A stretch of DNA of 64,000 nucleotides from Buddleja alternifolia (taxonomy: Eukaryota > Streptophyta > Magnoliopsida > Lamiales > Scrophulariaceae). Each line of letters starts with the position of its first letter. Positions within the stretch are counted from its first letter, which is position 1. The notes under the pieces were generated by a model, which saw only the letters and a program-made list of their open reading frames with translations, was not told where the DNA came from and ran no database searches. Made by a program: the position numbers and the translations under genes. This document shows, piece by piece, positions 12,489-23,785 of the stretch. The stretch covers positions 1 through 64,000 of the forward strand of contig WHWC01000104.1 in NCBI GenBank assembly GCA_019426215.1, read 5' to 3'.

Positions 12489-12608
12489 ACGCGAGCAATT
12501 GATCCTAATCTGATCTGGTGCATGCTCATCCGCAAATTTGATGAATTCTTTCACCCCTTTCTCATATTGCTCCGACAAACGATCCGGTGAAATTCAACTT
12601 CGATCCAT
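12489..12608 (-). pseudogene. CACTA tnpD N-terminal fragment
   Basis: From an ATG at 12608 the frame reads MDRS*ISPDRLSEQYEKGVK and EFIKFADEHAPDQIRINCSR. This is the conserved start of the plant En/Spm TNPD-associated domain (MDRxW, YxxGVxxFIxFA). Codon 5, Trp in the family, is TGA. The similarity ends abruptly at the captured gene. Its distance from the right CACTA terminus and the upstream leader intron match a normal CACTA 5' region read on the minus strand. Confidence 0.75.
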
Positions 12609-12784
12609 CTCGATTCTGATTTATATTCCTTTTTTCCCTAATTCAAATTTCTCATGTGAGACAGCTCTTGTCAAAACACTATAAAAGTTTCTAAATTATT
12701 TGAAAAATTAAACTAACATTAATTACTACTTAGATAATTTAAATTATTATCCTTTCTTAAATAATTTTATTAACATTAGTTGAG

Positions 12785-12903
12785 TTGAATTAATTAAAAA
12801 TTCGGCAGAGTAACGACTCAAAAATTTCTATCAAGTTCTCGACTTAATCTTCCTCTAACCTTGCAACCAACAAAACTCAGATATTTCAACCACAACAAAC
12901 CCA

Positions 12904-12950
<47 letters not shown>

Positions 12951-13400
12951 TAAAACAAATAACAATGTCCATTGTTCTAGAAAAAATTCGGCAGAGTAAT
13001 GACGTAAAAATTTCTACTAAGTTCTCGACTTAATCTTCCCCTAAGATTGCAACCAACAAAACCAATCGAACTTCACAAAACCATGAATACATTAAACGAT
13101 GTCAACAAAACAATACAAAAATCCAATCATAATACCAACATAACCAATTAATTAACACTAATCAACTATAACAAAAACCCACATTATATAACAAAAACCC
13201 ATTAAATCAACATAACTAATTATTCAAACACTAACATAACCAATTAATTAACATAATCAACTATAAAAAAAACCCACATTATATAACAAAAACCCATTAA
13301 ACCCACATAACCCATTAACATAATCAACTATAACAAAAACCCACATTATATAATTCACAAAAAGTATAAACATATATATATATATATGTATGTATACCTA
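12785..13400 (-). other. CACTA leader intron region with internal duplications and (TA)n
   Basis: Read on the minus strand, 13100-12967 (gacatcgtttaatg ... gccgaatttttt) is clearly homologous to 58090-58226 in the other CACTA element. A second copy of the segment with core aattcggcagagtaa lies at 12797-12875 against 12986-13064. A (TA)n run occupies 12908-12946. Between 13150 and 13360 an 70-95 bp unit containing acccacattatataacaaaa occurs three times. Confidence 0.65.
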
Positions 13401-13888
13401 GAGTTTAGGGTTTAGAGGAGAGAAGGTGGTGGTGTTGGTGGCGACGGCGGTGGTGGTGAAATCAAGAGAGAGAGTGAGAGAGTAGAGAGCGAGAGAGAGA
13501 CGAAAATGGGGGGCATGGTGGCGGCGGTGGCGGCGGTTGGTGGTGGTGGAGTAAAGAGAGAGAGTATAGAGAGAGAATAGAGAGAGAGAGAGAGATGAGT
13601 TGGGGGAAAATCGGCCCTATTTTTCTTATTTGGGTGAACCGCCTATTACATCGGTTCATAGCCTAACCGATGTAATAGGCGGTACCTCTTACATCGGTTC
13701 ACCTTCGAACCGCTGTAATAGGGTGTGACCTATTACTTCGGTTCGATGCCGAATCGCTGTAACAGACTCCCCCGACAACCCTATTACAGCAGTTCACCCA
13801 TGAACCCCTGTAATAGGCCCCTTCGTTCAGCGGTTTTCCAAAAACCGTTGTAATAGGTGCGTTGTAATAAGCAATTTCTGTAGTAGTG
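13401..13888 (-). mobile_element. CACTA element, second 5'-type terminus (inverse orientation)
   Basis: On the minus strand the order is TIR CACTACTACAGAAATTGC (ending at 13888), subterminal CCTATTACAACGG/CAGCGG repeats, a CT-rich tract, and CCGCCACC repeats near 13500-13560. A plant telo-box (AAACCCTAAA on the minus strand, 13404-13413) lies at the inner edge. The terminal 150 bp align with 2308-2460 when inverted. The bases just outside are TTG. Confidence 0.85.
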
Positions 13889-15765
13889 TTGGGTATCATA
13901 CCACTTATTGTTTCAACTGTTATTGTGAACATGAATTTTGTTTTTACTCATGATTTAAACGATCTTTAAATGAAACTTAATCAATTTCATATCATAATTT
14001 ATCATTTTGGGTCTAAAACTATGTCAAACACCTTTCACACGAACAATAGTGCTCACTAAGCATTTGCTTATATATTTCACTTCCTTCCTTCCAGTTAGAA
14101 GTGAGTTGAGCAGTTAAACTGACCCGGACGATCGTGAGTATATATAGACAATCCTAGAGGTGAATATTGTAGATTAAGTTATGGATAGTAAGTTTACACA
14201 ATTTTCTAGTTGGCGGTGTTGGGGTTGTGACTACGATAAATTATTAAATCGTGTCCAAATTTTGAATTTGACAATTGTAATGATAGACTCACGCTTTCAG
14301 GTTGGGCTCTTTTGGGACTTAATTTGGGGGGCTGACACCCCTCTCCGCCACACCCCAATAAACCACCTGCAACCACATAACATTCAGCCATCCCTTCTCC
14401 TCTTTCTCGCAGAGATCGCTCCGTGTGTCTGTGGTTTGTTCAAAATATGTGCTTGTGTGTGTGTTGTGCTGCTTCAAGTCGGGCGGGGAGGAGAGGTGAA
14501 GGGACGACTGCGGAGGGAGATCGAAGGCAGGACTAACCAAGGAAGGCATTGTGCGTGGGGTGGGGGAAATTTGCACTTTTTTAAATTTAAAAGTGCATTT
14601 TGATCTTCCCTAGATCAAATTTGCACATAATATTTAAATTATTTATATTTAAAGGTGCATTTTTCAAATTATTTTACAAAAGTCTTAAAATTTGCACTTT
14701 TTTAAATTTATCGTAGAGTCTAAATATTAAATTATTCTATTTTTTCTATGAAATATGATTTATTAAAATTTAAATCAAGGAAGGCATTGTGCGTGGGGTG
14801 GGGGAAATTTGCACTTTTTTAAATTTAAAAGTGCATTTTGATCTTCCCTAGATCAAATTTGCACATAATATTTAAATTATTTAAATTTAAAGGTGCATTT
14901 TTCAAATTATTTTACAAAAGTCTTAAAATTTGCACTTTTTTAAATTTATCGTAGAGTCTAAATATTAAATTATTCTATTTTTTCTATGAAATATGATTTA
15001 TTAAAATTTAAAACTTATTTTAAAATATATGATCTTTCATATTTTTGAATTATTTTAGAAATTCTTATGCTTTTTTGAATTTTATATATATATATTTTTG
15101 GTAAAACTTTGAGCATTTATTTAAATATTAAACTATTCTATTTTTCTATTAAAATATAATTTTATTAAATTAACAAACTAATTTCAAATATATGTATTTT
15201 TTTAATGTTTTCTGATTTCTAGACATTTGTTTATATTTTTTATTTTTTCTAACAATTTAATATTTATCTAAATATGAAATTATTCTGTGTTTTCCAATAG
15301 ACCATAATTCATTCTATTTCTAAAATTCATTTGAAATAGATGATTTTATTTTTTTGGGCATTTTAAGATTTTACATATATATTTCGATAGTTTTAATAAA
15401 TGCAAAGTTTTAAAACCCCCAAATTGATCTAGTTACCTACGAGGTGACCAGTTCCGACCAAAATAGATTTTTCCAACCAAATTTATCCTCACTTCACAAT
15501 TTTTTGATAATTACAGGAGCAATTTCGCCATCCCTATATATAGCTACGAGACTAAATTTGCAATCTCTCAACTTTTCAACGTTAGAAACACCCCACATTA
15601 AATTAGAGAATAGCATATCATGAAATCTGAAAATTCCAACAGATCCGAATTGCAAAATAACAGGACTGAGTCTCAAATTCCCTAGATTTTTAAGTCCAAA
15701 TAAATGTCTTATAACACAATACAACTTGATAGTACAACTCAAAAACAAAGTCTTGATCTTAATTA
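13889..15765. repeat. Noncoding DNA containing a 238-bp direct tandem duplication
   Basis: Two head-to-tail copies lie at 14538-14775 and 14776-15012, starting caaggaaggcattgtgcg. I count a single clear mismatch (tatttatatttaaagg versus tatttaaatttaaagg), so the duplication is young. No gene is convincing. The open frame at 14181-14603 has no recognisable domain and is left out. Confidence 0.8.
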
Positions 15766-18102
15766 TTAATAGAATGGACGATTACTCTTTTTACTGAAAA
15801 TGCCAGGTCCGTATGTCGACCAAATCAACTTGACGAGAAGGGGGAATTGCAAGAGCACAAATGAAAGGACTGGCAAAGCAGCAAATGCAGCCACCAGAAT
15901 AAGAACCCACCATGTCTTTTGTCCAAACACAAGATAGAGCGTCGCACTAAATGCCACCATCATAAATGTTATGGCGAGGAAGAGATTGACAAGACCAATT
16001 ATTAATCTCCTGGGCAAAGCAGACAAAAAATCGTCTTCTGCATAACGTGCTGTCAGGATAGCCAAGAACATTAACAAAGAAGTGACCGATGTAAAGAGAG
16101 AGATAGCATCTGAAATAGCAAATACTATGAACGCACGGTCACCGGTAAAGATGGGGAAACCATTGCGAATTGGAGTGCCACTATTAGTGCCACCTGGTAC
16201 TGTAATAGCTGCAGCAAACATCACCGTAGCAATTAGTGCTGCTGCAATTGTGCACGAGTTGGCCGTGTCCTTCATCCATTTCTCTCCTTCTTCTTTCAAC
16301 TTCTTGTGTTCCTCTGTGAATATCGTCTTGGGAGATTTCCTATCTTTGTTTAGTTGTTCTCTAGAATGAGGGTGAATTAAATTTTCTACTTCCTATGCAA
16401 CATGAGCCGGTTCGTTGCAATTAGAAAACAAGAGAGGAGGTGCATATATATATATAAGTATAGTTGGTACTATACTTATGTTGCATTTGTTTGATTTTTT
16501 TCAATTTTGGTCATATTCATTATGGGATTCTCATATGAATTTCAGAAGACGACTATTTTATTTATATATAGTTGTTACTAATAAATACCTTGTACCACTG
16601 CATTTCACGTTGCATCTGGAGAGCGGCACCAGATATCTGATTGAGTTTGTGAGATGGTGCTAGCTTTGCGGCCAAATGCAAGAGATTATTACGGTTCAAG
16701 TCTGTTGAAGCTAAGAAAAAGTGTTTGTTATCGCTCATTTGATAAATGAGATTATAGACATGTTCAGAGCGATTTTCGACGGCCACCAGAAAGATATTTT
16801 TACCGGGACCTCCTGCAAAATAAATAGCATGAGGAAAAACTTTTAAAATCTCTTCTATGATCTCATGGGTGCCTGATCTTGCTGCCATGGCGATGACATC
16901 AGCATAGAAGTCGAACATTATGTTAATACTAGTCGACTCTTGAATTTCCTTGCACAAACGTTGAACGAGTTTTAGTGCATCTTGATTGATCGAAAACTTC
17001 TCTTTGATGCTCTTCGTAAGCCCTGAAATGGAATGTATTACATTTAATGCAAGGATTTTACTGTTTACACTACGGATACGTCAAGGACTTTTCCTACGTA
17101 CATATTATAATAATAATAATACAAGTAAAGAGCAAATCATCAATGACACTCAAATTTTATTAAAAAAAACCAGTCAAAAATGTTGACTAACAGAGGATAT
17201 CACTTTCTCCATTGAAATTTTTGTTTATACTAACTGCGAGACAATTTCAAAGTTATAAGATTAAATGTGAGATTTCGTATGTGACCAAATTCAATCGAGA
17301 CAAAATTGTGGGACAAAAAATGTGATTTCCCCTGACTCATGATTTGAAACAATTTCTGGATTCTTGATTTGGGGTATTTTCTAGACCCAAATTGGACAAA
17401 TAATTACGGGAACATCACATTTTTCATCTTACAACTTTGCCTCATTTCAATTTTGGTCCAATTCATAACAAGTTTCTCACTATTAGTCCCATAACTTTCA
17501 AAATATTTCGCATTAAGTCCCAACATCCGTCAAAATTTTAACGGTCAACATCATATGCTCCATCTATCAATATTTTTTATCGATTTCTTGGGAGAATTCA
17601 TGCATTACTGACACATGATATTCAATATATATTAACAACTAAATTTGAGTAAAATTTGTGTGTGATTGCCATTCACGCACGAATTCTCCCGAAAAAACCG
17701 ATCAGAAGTACTAATTATTGAAGCATATGACGTTGATCGATCATTAAAATTGGAACAGAAATTTTAGTTGAGATTAACTTTGAAATATGAGATTAAATGT
17801 CAGAAACTCGAAACAAATAGAATTCAAATAAAAATATAGCAAAATTATGAAGTGAAAAATGCGATTTACTCAATAACGAGGTCGACAAAGAAAGGAAAGG
17901 AATACAATCATATCATATGTAAGCTACGTACATTAGTTAGAAACATTGGAGCATTCTTAACAAGCATTCCCACGACAAGCAAATGGTGCCATGTATGGGC
18001 TAAATATATTTTGTTTGTGTGTCAATATAAAGCTTGAAGCTTATTAGTTGTTACCTATTTTTAGGGCGATTTTCCGAAGCCTGGCCTTCAAATTCCGGAA
18101 CA
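15766..18102 (-). CDS. PGG-domain (ankyrin-repeat family) protein, 3' exons
   Basis: Three minus-strand exons: 18102-18055, 17022-16589 and 16392-15766, all with GT-AG borders and compatible phases (K-I-G/L-T-K and W-Y-K/E-V-E junctions). The last exon reads HKKLKEEGEKWMKDTANSCT, then IAAALIATVMFAAAITVPGG, the PGG signature, followed by three more hydrophobic segments (about AFIVFAISDAISLFTS, LIIGLVNLFLAITFMMV and WWVLILVAAFAALPVLSF), ending SKKSNRPFY and TGA. The middle exon carries ankyrin-like text (DVIAMAARSGTHEIIEEILK, NNLLHLAAKLAP). Members of the ACD6/ITN1-like family are membrane proteins with N-terminal ankyrin repeats and four C-terminal helices, linked to defence and stress. No stop or frame shift appears in these exons. 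The 5' ankyrin exons are not found within the 1.8 kb upstream, so the gene is either 5'-truncated or has a very long intron. Confidence 0.8.
17023..18054 (-). other. Intron of the PGG gene
   Basis: The 1.03-kb interval starts with GTAAC (minus strand, at 18054) and ends ..TTTCAG before 17022. I see no gene in it. Low-copy AT-rich text with agtcccaacatccgtc-type stretches may be an old insertion. Confidence 0.6.
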
Positions 18103-18424
18103 CTGTATTAGGAGGAAAAAGAAGCAAACTCGAAATATTATTGAGAATCAATAAAAGAAATTTTTAACAGCTACCAATTCTTGTTCTACATCTCTTCTAA
18201 TTTAACAATGAGAAAACTGGTTCCATAGATGACGTGGATTTTTTTAATTCCAATCAATAGCACCAAGGTGTGTCATGTCGTTCAATGTTTTCAAAATCGG
18301 ACTGGAGATTGAATCGAACAATTAATTTGGTCACTGAGTCATGGTCTCATTGGTTGAATTGATTTTAAAAGCTCGAATGATCCATACTATGATACATTCA
18401 CATATATTATTAGTATGTTACAAG

Positions 18425-18460
<36 letters not shown>

Positions 18461-19898
18461 ATGATATGTTTTATATATACTAGCAAAATGTGTGCATGTT
18501 GTATACTATGTTTGATTTGATTTTTAGTATGAAAATGTTTATAACATAGCAATAGATTATAGACATATATATAAATAAATAAACTTGATAGTAGTTCGAC
18601 AAAAATTGCGCATTATAAATTTTATTATATTAATAAAATATTTATCTTGATGGCAATCCACAATCAAATATAATATTAAGGTGCACACTATTCTATTCTA
18701 TATTTTAAATTTAATTTAACTAGTAAATATTTTTATTTTTTAAATGTAGTTCATTCACTAACATAGATAATTAACTTTTATTTTATGTTTGTATTAATCA
18801 GAAAATAAAGGACATTGATCAGAGAATAATATACGGCCCATATCTAATTTGATCACAAAATTGCGTAAATCAGTGAAATTTCTTATAACTAATGTTATTG
18901 CCTATAATATTATTTTACTTGAACATTTTTGTAGTCCAATTATATGTCATATGTAATAAAAAGGTTCAAATGAGAAAAAAAAGCAAAGGGTAATAATATT
19001 GACACTCCATTAATTACTAGAGGAGCTCCATTTTTAATTTTTAAACTAAAATATGGCAAGACCGCCCATAACACTTAAAATGCATTAATTATAATTTTTA
19101 AAATTTAAATAAAATCAAAATATTATCAAATTGTAGATGTTCTCTTTATTACTTTATATCAAAGTTAGTCCATTAAAAATATTGATCATCATCCACAAAA
19201 CAGAGTATATAGTGTGTTACATTTGAAAAAAAAAATGTTATAATATAAACCAACAAAAAGTTAAATTCACTTTGAATTCACTTCACTTTGACTACATATT
19301 AACACCTAGCAATCATATTAATTCATTCTTTCTTCAATAAAATATCAGCAACTATTACACCTAAAGAAATGCTCAAATAAGTGCTCATATTAAATGAAAA
19401 ATTAACATCAATAGAAGTAGTTATTACTTTTTTTAACATACAGTAATGCATATAAATAGTCAATTAATGTATATGAGTACTTCATATTTGAATATAAAAA
19501 AAAAAAAAAAAGGTTCTTTGGTGATTTAGTTCATTTTGTACAATTTTATGCTTGAGTAAAAGCATATGTTTTATACTATTATGCAATTCTCTTTTTTTGT
19601 TTTTTGAGGAACACCATTATGCAATTCATAAATATATTATTTAGCCAAAGAGAAAATAGTATATTAATTCATAAAAAAAAGGTACATGGTGGGGGAAAAA
19701 AAAGAGATATGAGGTATAAAGATATAATTGATTTTTAAAATATATATTCATTTTGTAAATTGTTAGGCTTTTATTTGTATAATTGTATATGGGTGTTGTA
19801 TTCATTTTCTTAAAAAAATAAAATAAAAGTGGAGCTCTTATAGTAATTTTTGGAGCTCCAATAGCAATTCCCAAAAACAAATGATTAGCCAAGCTCTC
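18103..19898. other. AT-rich noncoding stretch
   Basis: Contains (TA)n at 18429-18456 and poly-A runs at 19496-19512. The segment from 18480 (actagcaaaatgtgtgcatg) resembles the actagtaaaagctacgtgcg segment at 36905. No ORF of interest. Confidence 0.5.
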
Positions 19899-19916
19899 TA
19901 TGTCCCAAACATTTGT

Positions 19917-20105
19917 TTTTTTGGTATATACCAGGGTTTTCCCAACCGGACGTCAGAGACTATTTTCCTTCAAGGTGTAGAGATCACCGAAGTGAGTGTT
20001 GCCTCTCCCAACAAAGCCTTTTCCATACACACCGCCAGGAATCGAACCCTGGACAAATGCTTAAAGAACCCAACTATCTACCAACTGTATTGGATCTTGT
20101 TGGTT
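19917..20105 (-). mobile_element. tRNA-derived SINE
   Basis: On the minus strand the 189-bp unit has a tRNA-like head with box A-like ttggtagatagttggg and box B GGTTCGATTCC (20048-20038), and ends in a short poly-A (TTTTTTT on the plus strand at 19916-19922). It is bracketed by an 18-bp target duplication, tatgtcccaaacatttgt (19899-19916) and tatgtcacaaacatttgt (20106-20123), with one mismatch. Confidence 0.88.
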
Positions 20106-20140
20106 TATGTCACAAACATTTGTAGACAGAGTTCTCAATG

Positions 20141-20174
<34 letters not shown>

Positions 20175-20380
20175 CCTTATTCTTATAAAGCTGCACGTTG
20201 TTGCTACAGTGTAGTTTGGTCATCCGCTTGTTTGTCTTGTTTTGCATTTTTTTTTCTTTTTTCGGTTTTTTCCATTAAACAACGTCGTTTTGGCGAGTTG
20301 CCGTAAACTATGAAATGTTTTTTATAGGGTGGACCCTCCAAACAAATGAAACGACGTCATTTTATTTCATCTTCATTCCA

Positions 20381-20555
20381 GGATAATTCTATGGTGGATC
20401 GAAAGCATTGATCCCGATCCACTATCTACTACATATTTACAAGTGGTGGGGTGGTTTTTACAGAGTGGGTGGTGATAAAAACCACCCCACCATTTATAAA
20501 TTTGTGGTGAATAGTGGATCGGGAGCATTGCTCCTGTCTCACCATAGATTTTTCC
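20381..20555. mobile_element. Mutator-type MITE, copy 1
   Basis: A foldback unit of about 175 bp whose arms begin ggataattctatggtggatc and (inverted) ggaaaaatctatggtgagac, with a central palindrome around gtggggtggttttta/aaaaccaccccac. Flanking 9-mers TTCATTCCA (20372-20380) and TCCATTCCA (20556-20564) differ at one base. It belongs to the same family as 31432-31579 and 39462-39640. Confidence 0.75.
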
Positions 20556-20837
20556 TCCATTCCAAGCCCATTTCAATTTCTTCTTCATTTGCATTTCATT
20601 ATCAATTTCAAGGTTATTTAATCTGAATTTACATTTCAATTATTATTTCATCTGAATGGACATGTCAATTTCATCTACAATTCAATTTCAATCTCCATAC
20701 AATTTCTCACCCTTTTATCTCCATTTCAATTTTAATCTCTCAGACCTATCATCAGAGAAGAAGACTAGAAAGAAATAATCTATCAGAAGAGAAGAAAAAG
20801 GTCGTCGAAGAAAAAGCACCGGCGGCAAAAAAATCAA

Positions 20838-21625
20838 GGTTGTGTTTGTTTGTGTTTTGGAGGGTGTTTATGATGAAAATTTTGGTGAAACATTTTATTG
20901 GGAGTTGTGTATTTTGGTGAGAATGTGTTTGGATTAGCTACTTTGAAGTAATATTTAGATGATTTTTTGGTGAAATTTTGTTTTTAGAGGTAATAAAAAT
21001 CACTGTAACAGGCAAATCATGTAAGTTTTTATTTCAAAAAGTAATGTGAATATTTGACTAATGATTGAAAAGTATATTATATTATAAATTTTAAATGATT
21101 ATAATATATATAATAATACTATATATATATGTATTGTAATTGGTGTACATATATATAAATACACACACACACACATGTGTAGTAGAACACATATAATATA
21201 TTATTATTCTAACATATATATATCTATAATATGTTATATATTTTTCATAATTTACATATATATTACATATATATAATATGACATATGCAATTTAATATTA
21301 GATGTAATATATATATATATATATATATATATTATCATATACTCATTACAATATATATATAATCATCTAATATATTATATCTTATAATATAAATATAAAT
21401 TATACATAAACATAATATATACAAAGTCTTGTATGTATGTAACACATATATAGTATATTAAAAATACATAAGATATATATACTGATATACATGTATAATA
21501 TATATATATATATACACACACACATATGTAGATACAAGTATATTTTATTACATATAAAATAGTATATACGATGTCTATGTAATAATATAAAGAAAATATA
21601 AATTAAAATGTATATATATTGTGGT

Positions 21626-21660
<35 letters not shown>
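20838..21660. repeat. Left arm of a PIF-like repeat followed by AT/AC microsatellites
   Basis: The text from 20838 (ggttgtgtttgtttgtgttt) to 21030 (caaatcatgtaagttttta) is homologous to 40794-41010, the left arm of a bounded PIF-like element. It is followed by (TA)n, (CA)n and (TG)n runs through 21660. A possible right arm ends near 23420 (cacagcc), in which case the element at 21661-23120 is nested in it. Confidence 0.45.
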
Positions 21661-21661
<1 letters not shown>

Positions 21662-23120
21662 GGATATGGATCAAATACATCCCTATAGTTTAGGTAAGAT
21701 ATAAGACTCAATCTAGACCATTTAAACCATTTGATCCCAAGGTCCAGATTTAACTCCCTTTTTCAGATTTTATAATTTTTTTAACAATAACAGGGGCATT
21801 TTAGTTAAAAGCATATCAAATTTGAAAAAAGATCTTCTCTCATCTAGTAAAGACGCAAAAATCCAGATTAATCACAACTTCACTTCATTATCACATATAA
21901 AATTATACAAATCGGTAAAATTACACGTTAATCACAACTCTAATCGATAAAATCAAGATTAAAACAGATCGAGGAAAGGAACAGAAACATAAAATTCAAA
22001 AGTAAAACAATTTCACTCCATTATCACATATAAAATCACACATTAATCACAACTCTATCGATAAAATACAGAGCGAAACACATCGAGCAAAGGAACATAA
22101 ACATAAAATTCAACACTATAGCAACTTCACTTCATTATCACATATAAACACATTAGTCACAACTCTAACCGGTAAAGCAGAACCATTTGGCGTTTGGGAA
22201 TGAAAGTAAAAGCTTCTTTTTTACAGATTTATAAAATATTGTATAATGTGTTATAACATACTGTATAATATGTTATAACATACTGTATAATGACTTATAA
22301 GATATTGTATAATTGAATATTTTTAATATGTTATAAAACACATACTGTATAATGAGTTATAATATACTGTATAATGTGTTATAACATACTATATAAGATA
22401 CTATATAATTGAATATTTTTTAATATGTATAAACACATACTGTATAATGAATTATAATATATTGTATAATGTGTTATAACATAATGTATAATGACTTATA
22501 AGATACTGTATAATTGAATATTTTTAATATTTTATAAACACATACTGTATAATAAGTTATAACATACTGTATAATGACTTATAAGAACTTTCCAGTGGAA
22601 TGAAGACATGGATTGATTTCCACTTCTTCTCTCATTTCATCCCAATCGAAGTCTTTGGAGTAATAGTTCTCTGTTTCACTAATTCTTCTCGTGCTCATCG
22701 TTAATGGCGGAAGAGAAAAAAATAAGATTTTACAGGAATGATTCGAAAATAAGAAGAAAAGAAAAGGAACAGACGAATGGATTTTCGTAAGAAACTGTGG
22801 TGGGATCAATCGACGATGAAATCTCCTCCTCGCATCTGTGGTGGGATCAATTGACTATTTCATAAAATAAAAAAAAAGAACGGAAGAATGGATTTCTTGT
22901 GCTCAAAATCCATCAGACAGAGAAGACGATGAAAAAAGATTACAGTTTCTGAGATGTGAGTTTGTGGGATCAATTGACTATCATACCCCTGATCCAATTG
23001 GAATCAATTTCCCCACATGTGTTTTTATTTTTTTTTGGACTATTGGATTTAATAGATCTAATGGTGTAGATTGAGTCTTATATCTTATCTAACATAGGGT
23101 ATATATGAGATCTTGACCTT
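21661..23120. mobile_element. Mutator-like element with about 80-bp terminal inverted repeats
   Basis: The left arm (aggatatggatcaaatacat ... taagatataagactcaatct) matches the inverted right arm ending at 23120 (aaggtcaagatctcatatat ... gataagatataagactcaat) over about 80 bp at roughly 70 percent. It sits inside a (TA)n tract, which hides the target duplication. The interior has three imperfect repeats of about 120 bp at 21870-22170 (core cacttcattatcacatataa) and a 20-bp minisatellite at 22230-22590 (core ttataacatactgtataatg). Confidence 0.65.
22588..22698 (-). pseudogene. Possible captured gene start inside the Mutator-like element
   Basis: An ATG at 22698 (minus) opens MSTRRISETENYYSKDFDWD followed by EMREEVEINPCLHSTG. 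The acidic, ordered composition looks like the N-terminus of a cellular protein and differs from the surrounding repeats. I do not recognise the family. The frame stays open upstream to 22809. No splice donor is obvious, and similarity to a gene cannot be tested here. Confidence 0.35.
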
Positions 23121-23785
23121 ATATATATATATATATATATATATTAATTCCTAACACTTACATGGTAATTACAAGTGGAGTTCATGGCTAACGATATAAA
23201 AAAAAAAATGATTGCTTGATACAAGAACGGTTCAATATATAAAGGAACAGTGAAAAAAGATAAAATTTGAATTGATTGAAACTAACAGTAAATAAGAAAA
23301 GGATGTGAGAATTTAAAAATAAAAATACTAAGCTAATGACAAATCTTTGACTTGCTCAACACTAGGCTTGTCACAAGTCAGGCACTCAGTTTTGGCCATT
23401 TTGGCCAAACAATCACAGCCAAACGTGTTTTGCCCAAAATTTTGGCCAAAATATGCTTTCAAAATAGAAACAAATAAAGCCCAAGCTTTTCAAGGACTGT
23501 ATCAAAGAAGAGCATCGGCGGTCGAGGCATGCGAAATAAAGATCTTCAAGGTTCTGAAGCAGGTGTATAACTTGTAAAATCCCTATAGTTAAGATCATTT
23601 TTACTTCAGATTTTTTTAAAAAAAATTCTTGTAATTGGAGAGACTATATTGGAGTACATATGTTCTTCTTCATGTTGAATAAAATATCAAATTCGTAGAA
23701 TTTTGTTGATTTAGAACTTCAATCTCATTATTATATCTCTATATATGATGAAAATATCTAATTGTTATATGTTCTTGCTTTGTAG
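23121..23785. other. Noncoding DNA, possible degenerate right arm of a PIF-like element
   Basis: Starts with (TA)n. Near 23385-23460 short inverted stretches of ttttggccaaa and tttggctgtg occur, resembling the inner right arm of the element at 40794-41737. An open stretch at 23480-23575 has no recognised domain. Confidence 0.4.

Noticed and set aside
13404..13414. Interstitial telomere repeat
   Set aside because: Only about one and a half TTTAGGG units are present; a telo-box motif is the simpler reading.
2308..13888. One simple intact CACTA element spanning both ends
   Set aside because: Flanking triplets differ (AAG versus TTG) and both ends carry the 5'-type leader, so a single standard insertion is not supported.
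20030..20105. A tRNA gene on the minus strand
   Set aside because: Same reasoning: box B is good but the unit is a 189-bp SINE with an 18-bp target duplication.
21400..21711. 103-codon minus-strand ORF
   Set aside because: It consists of translated TA/CA microsatellite.
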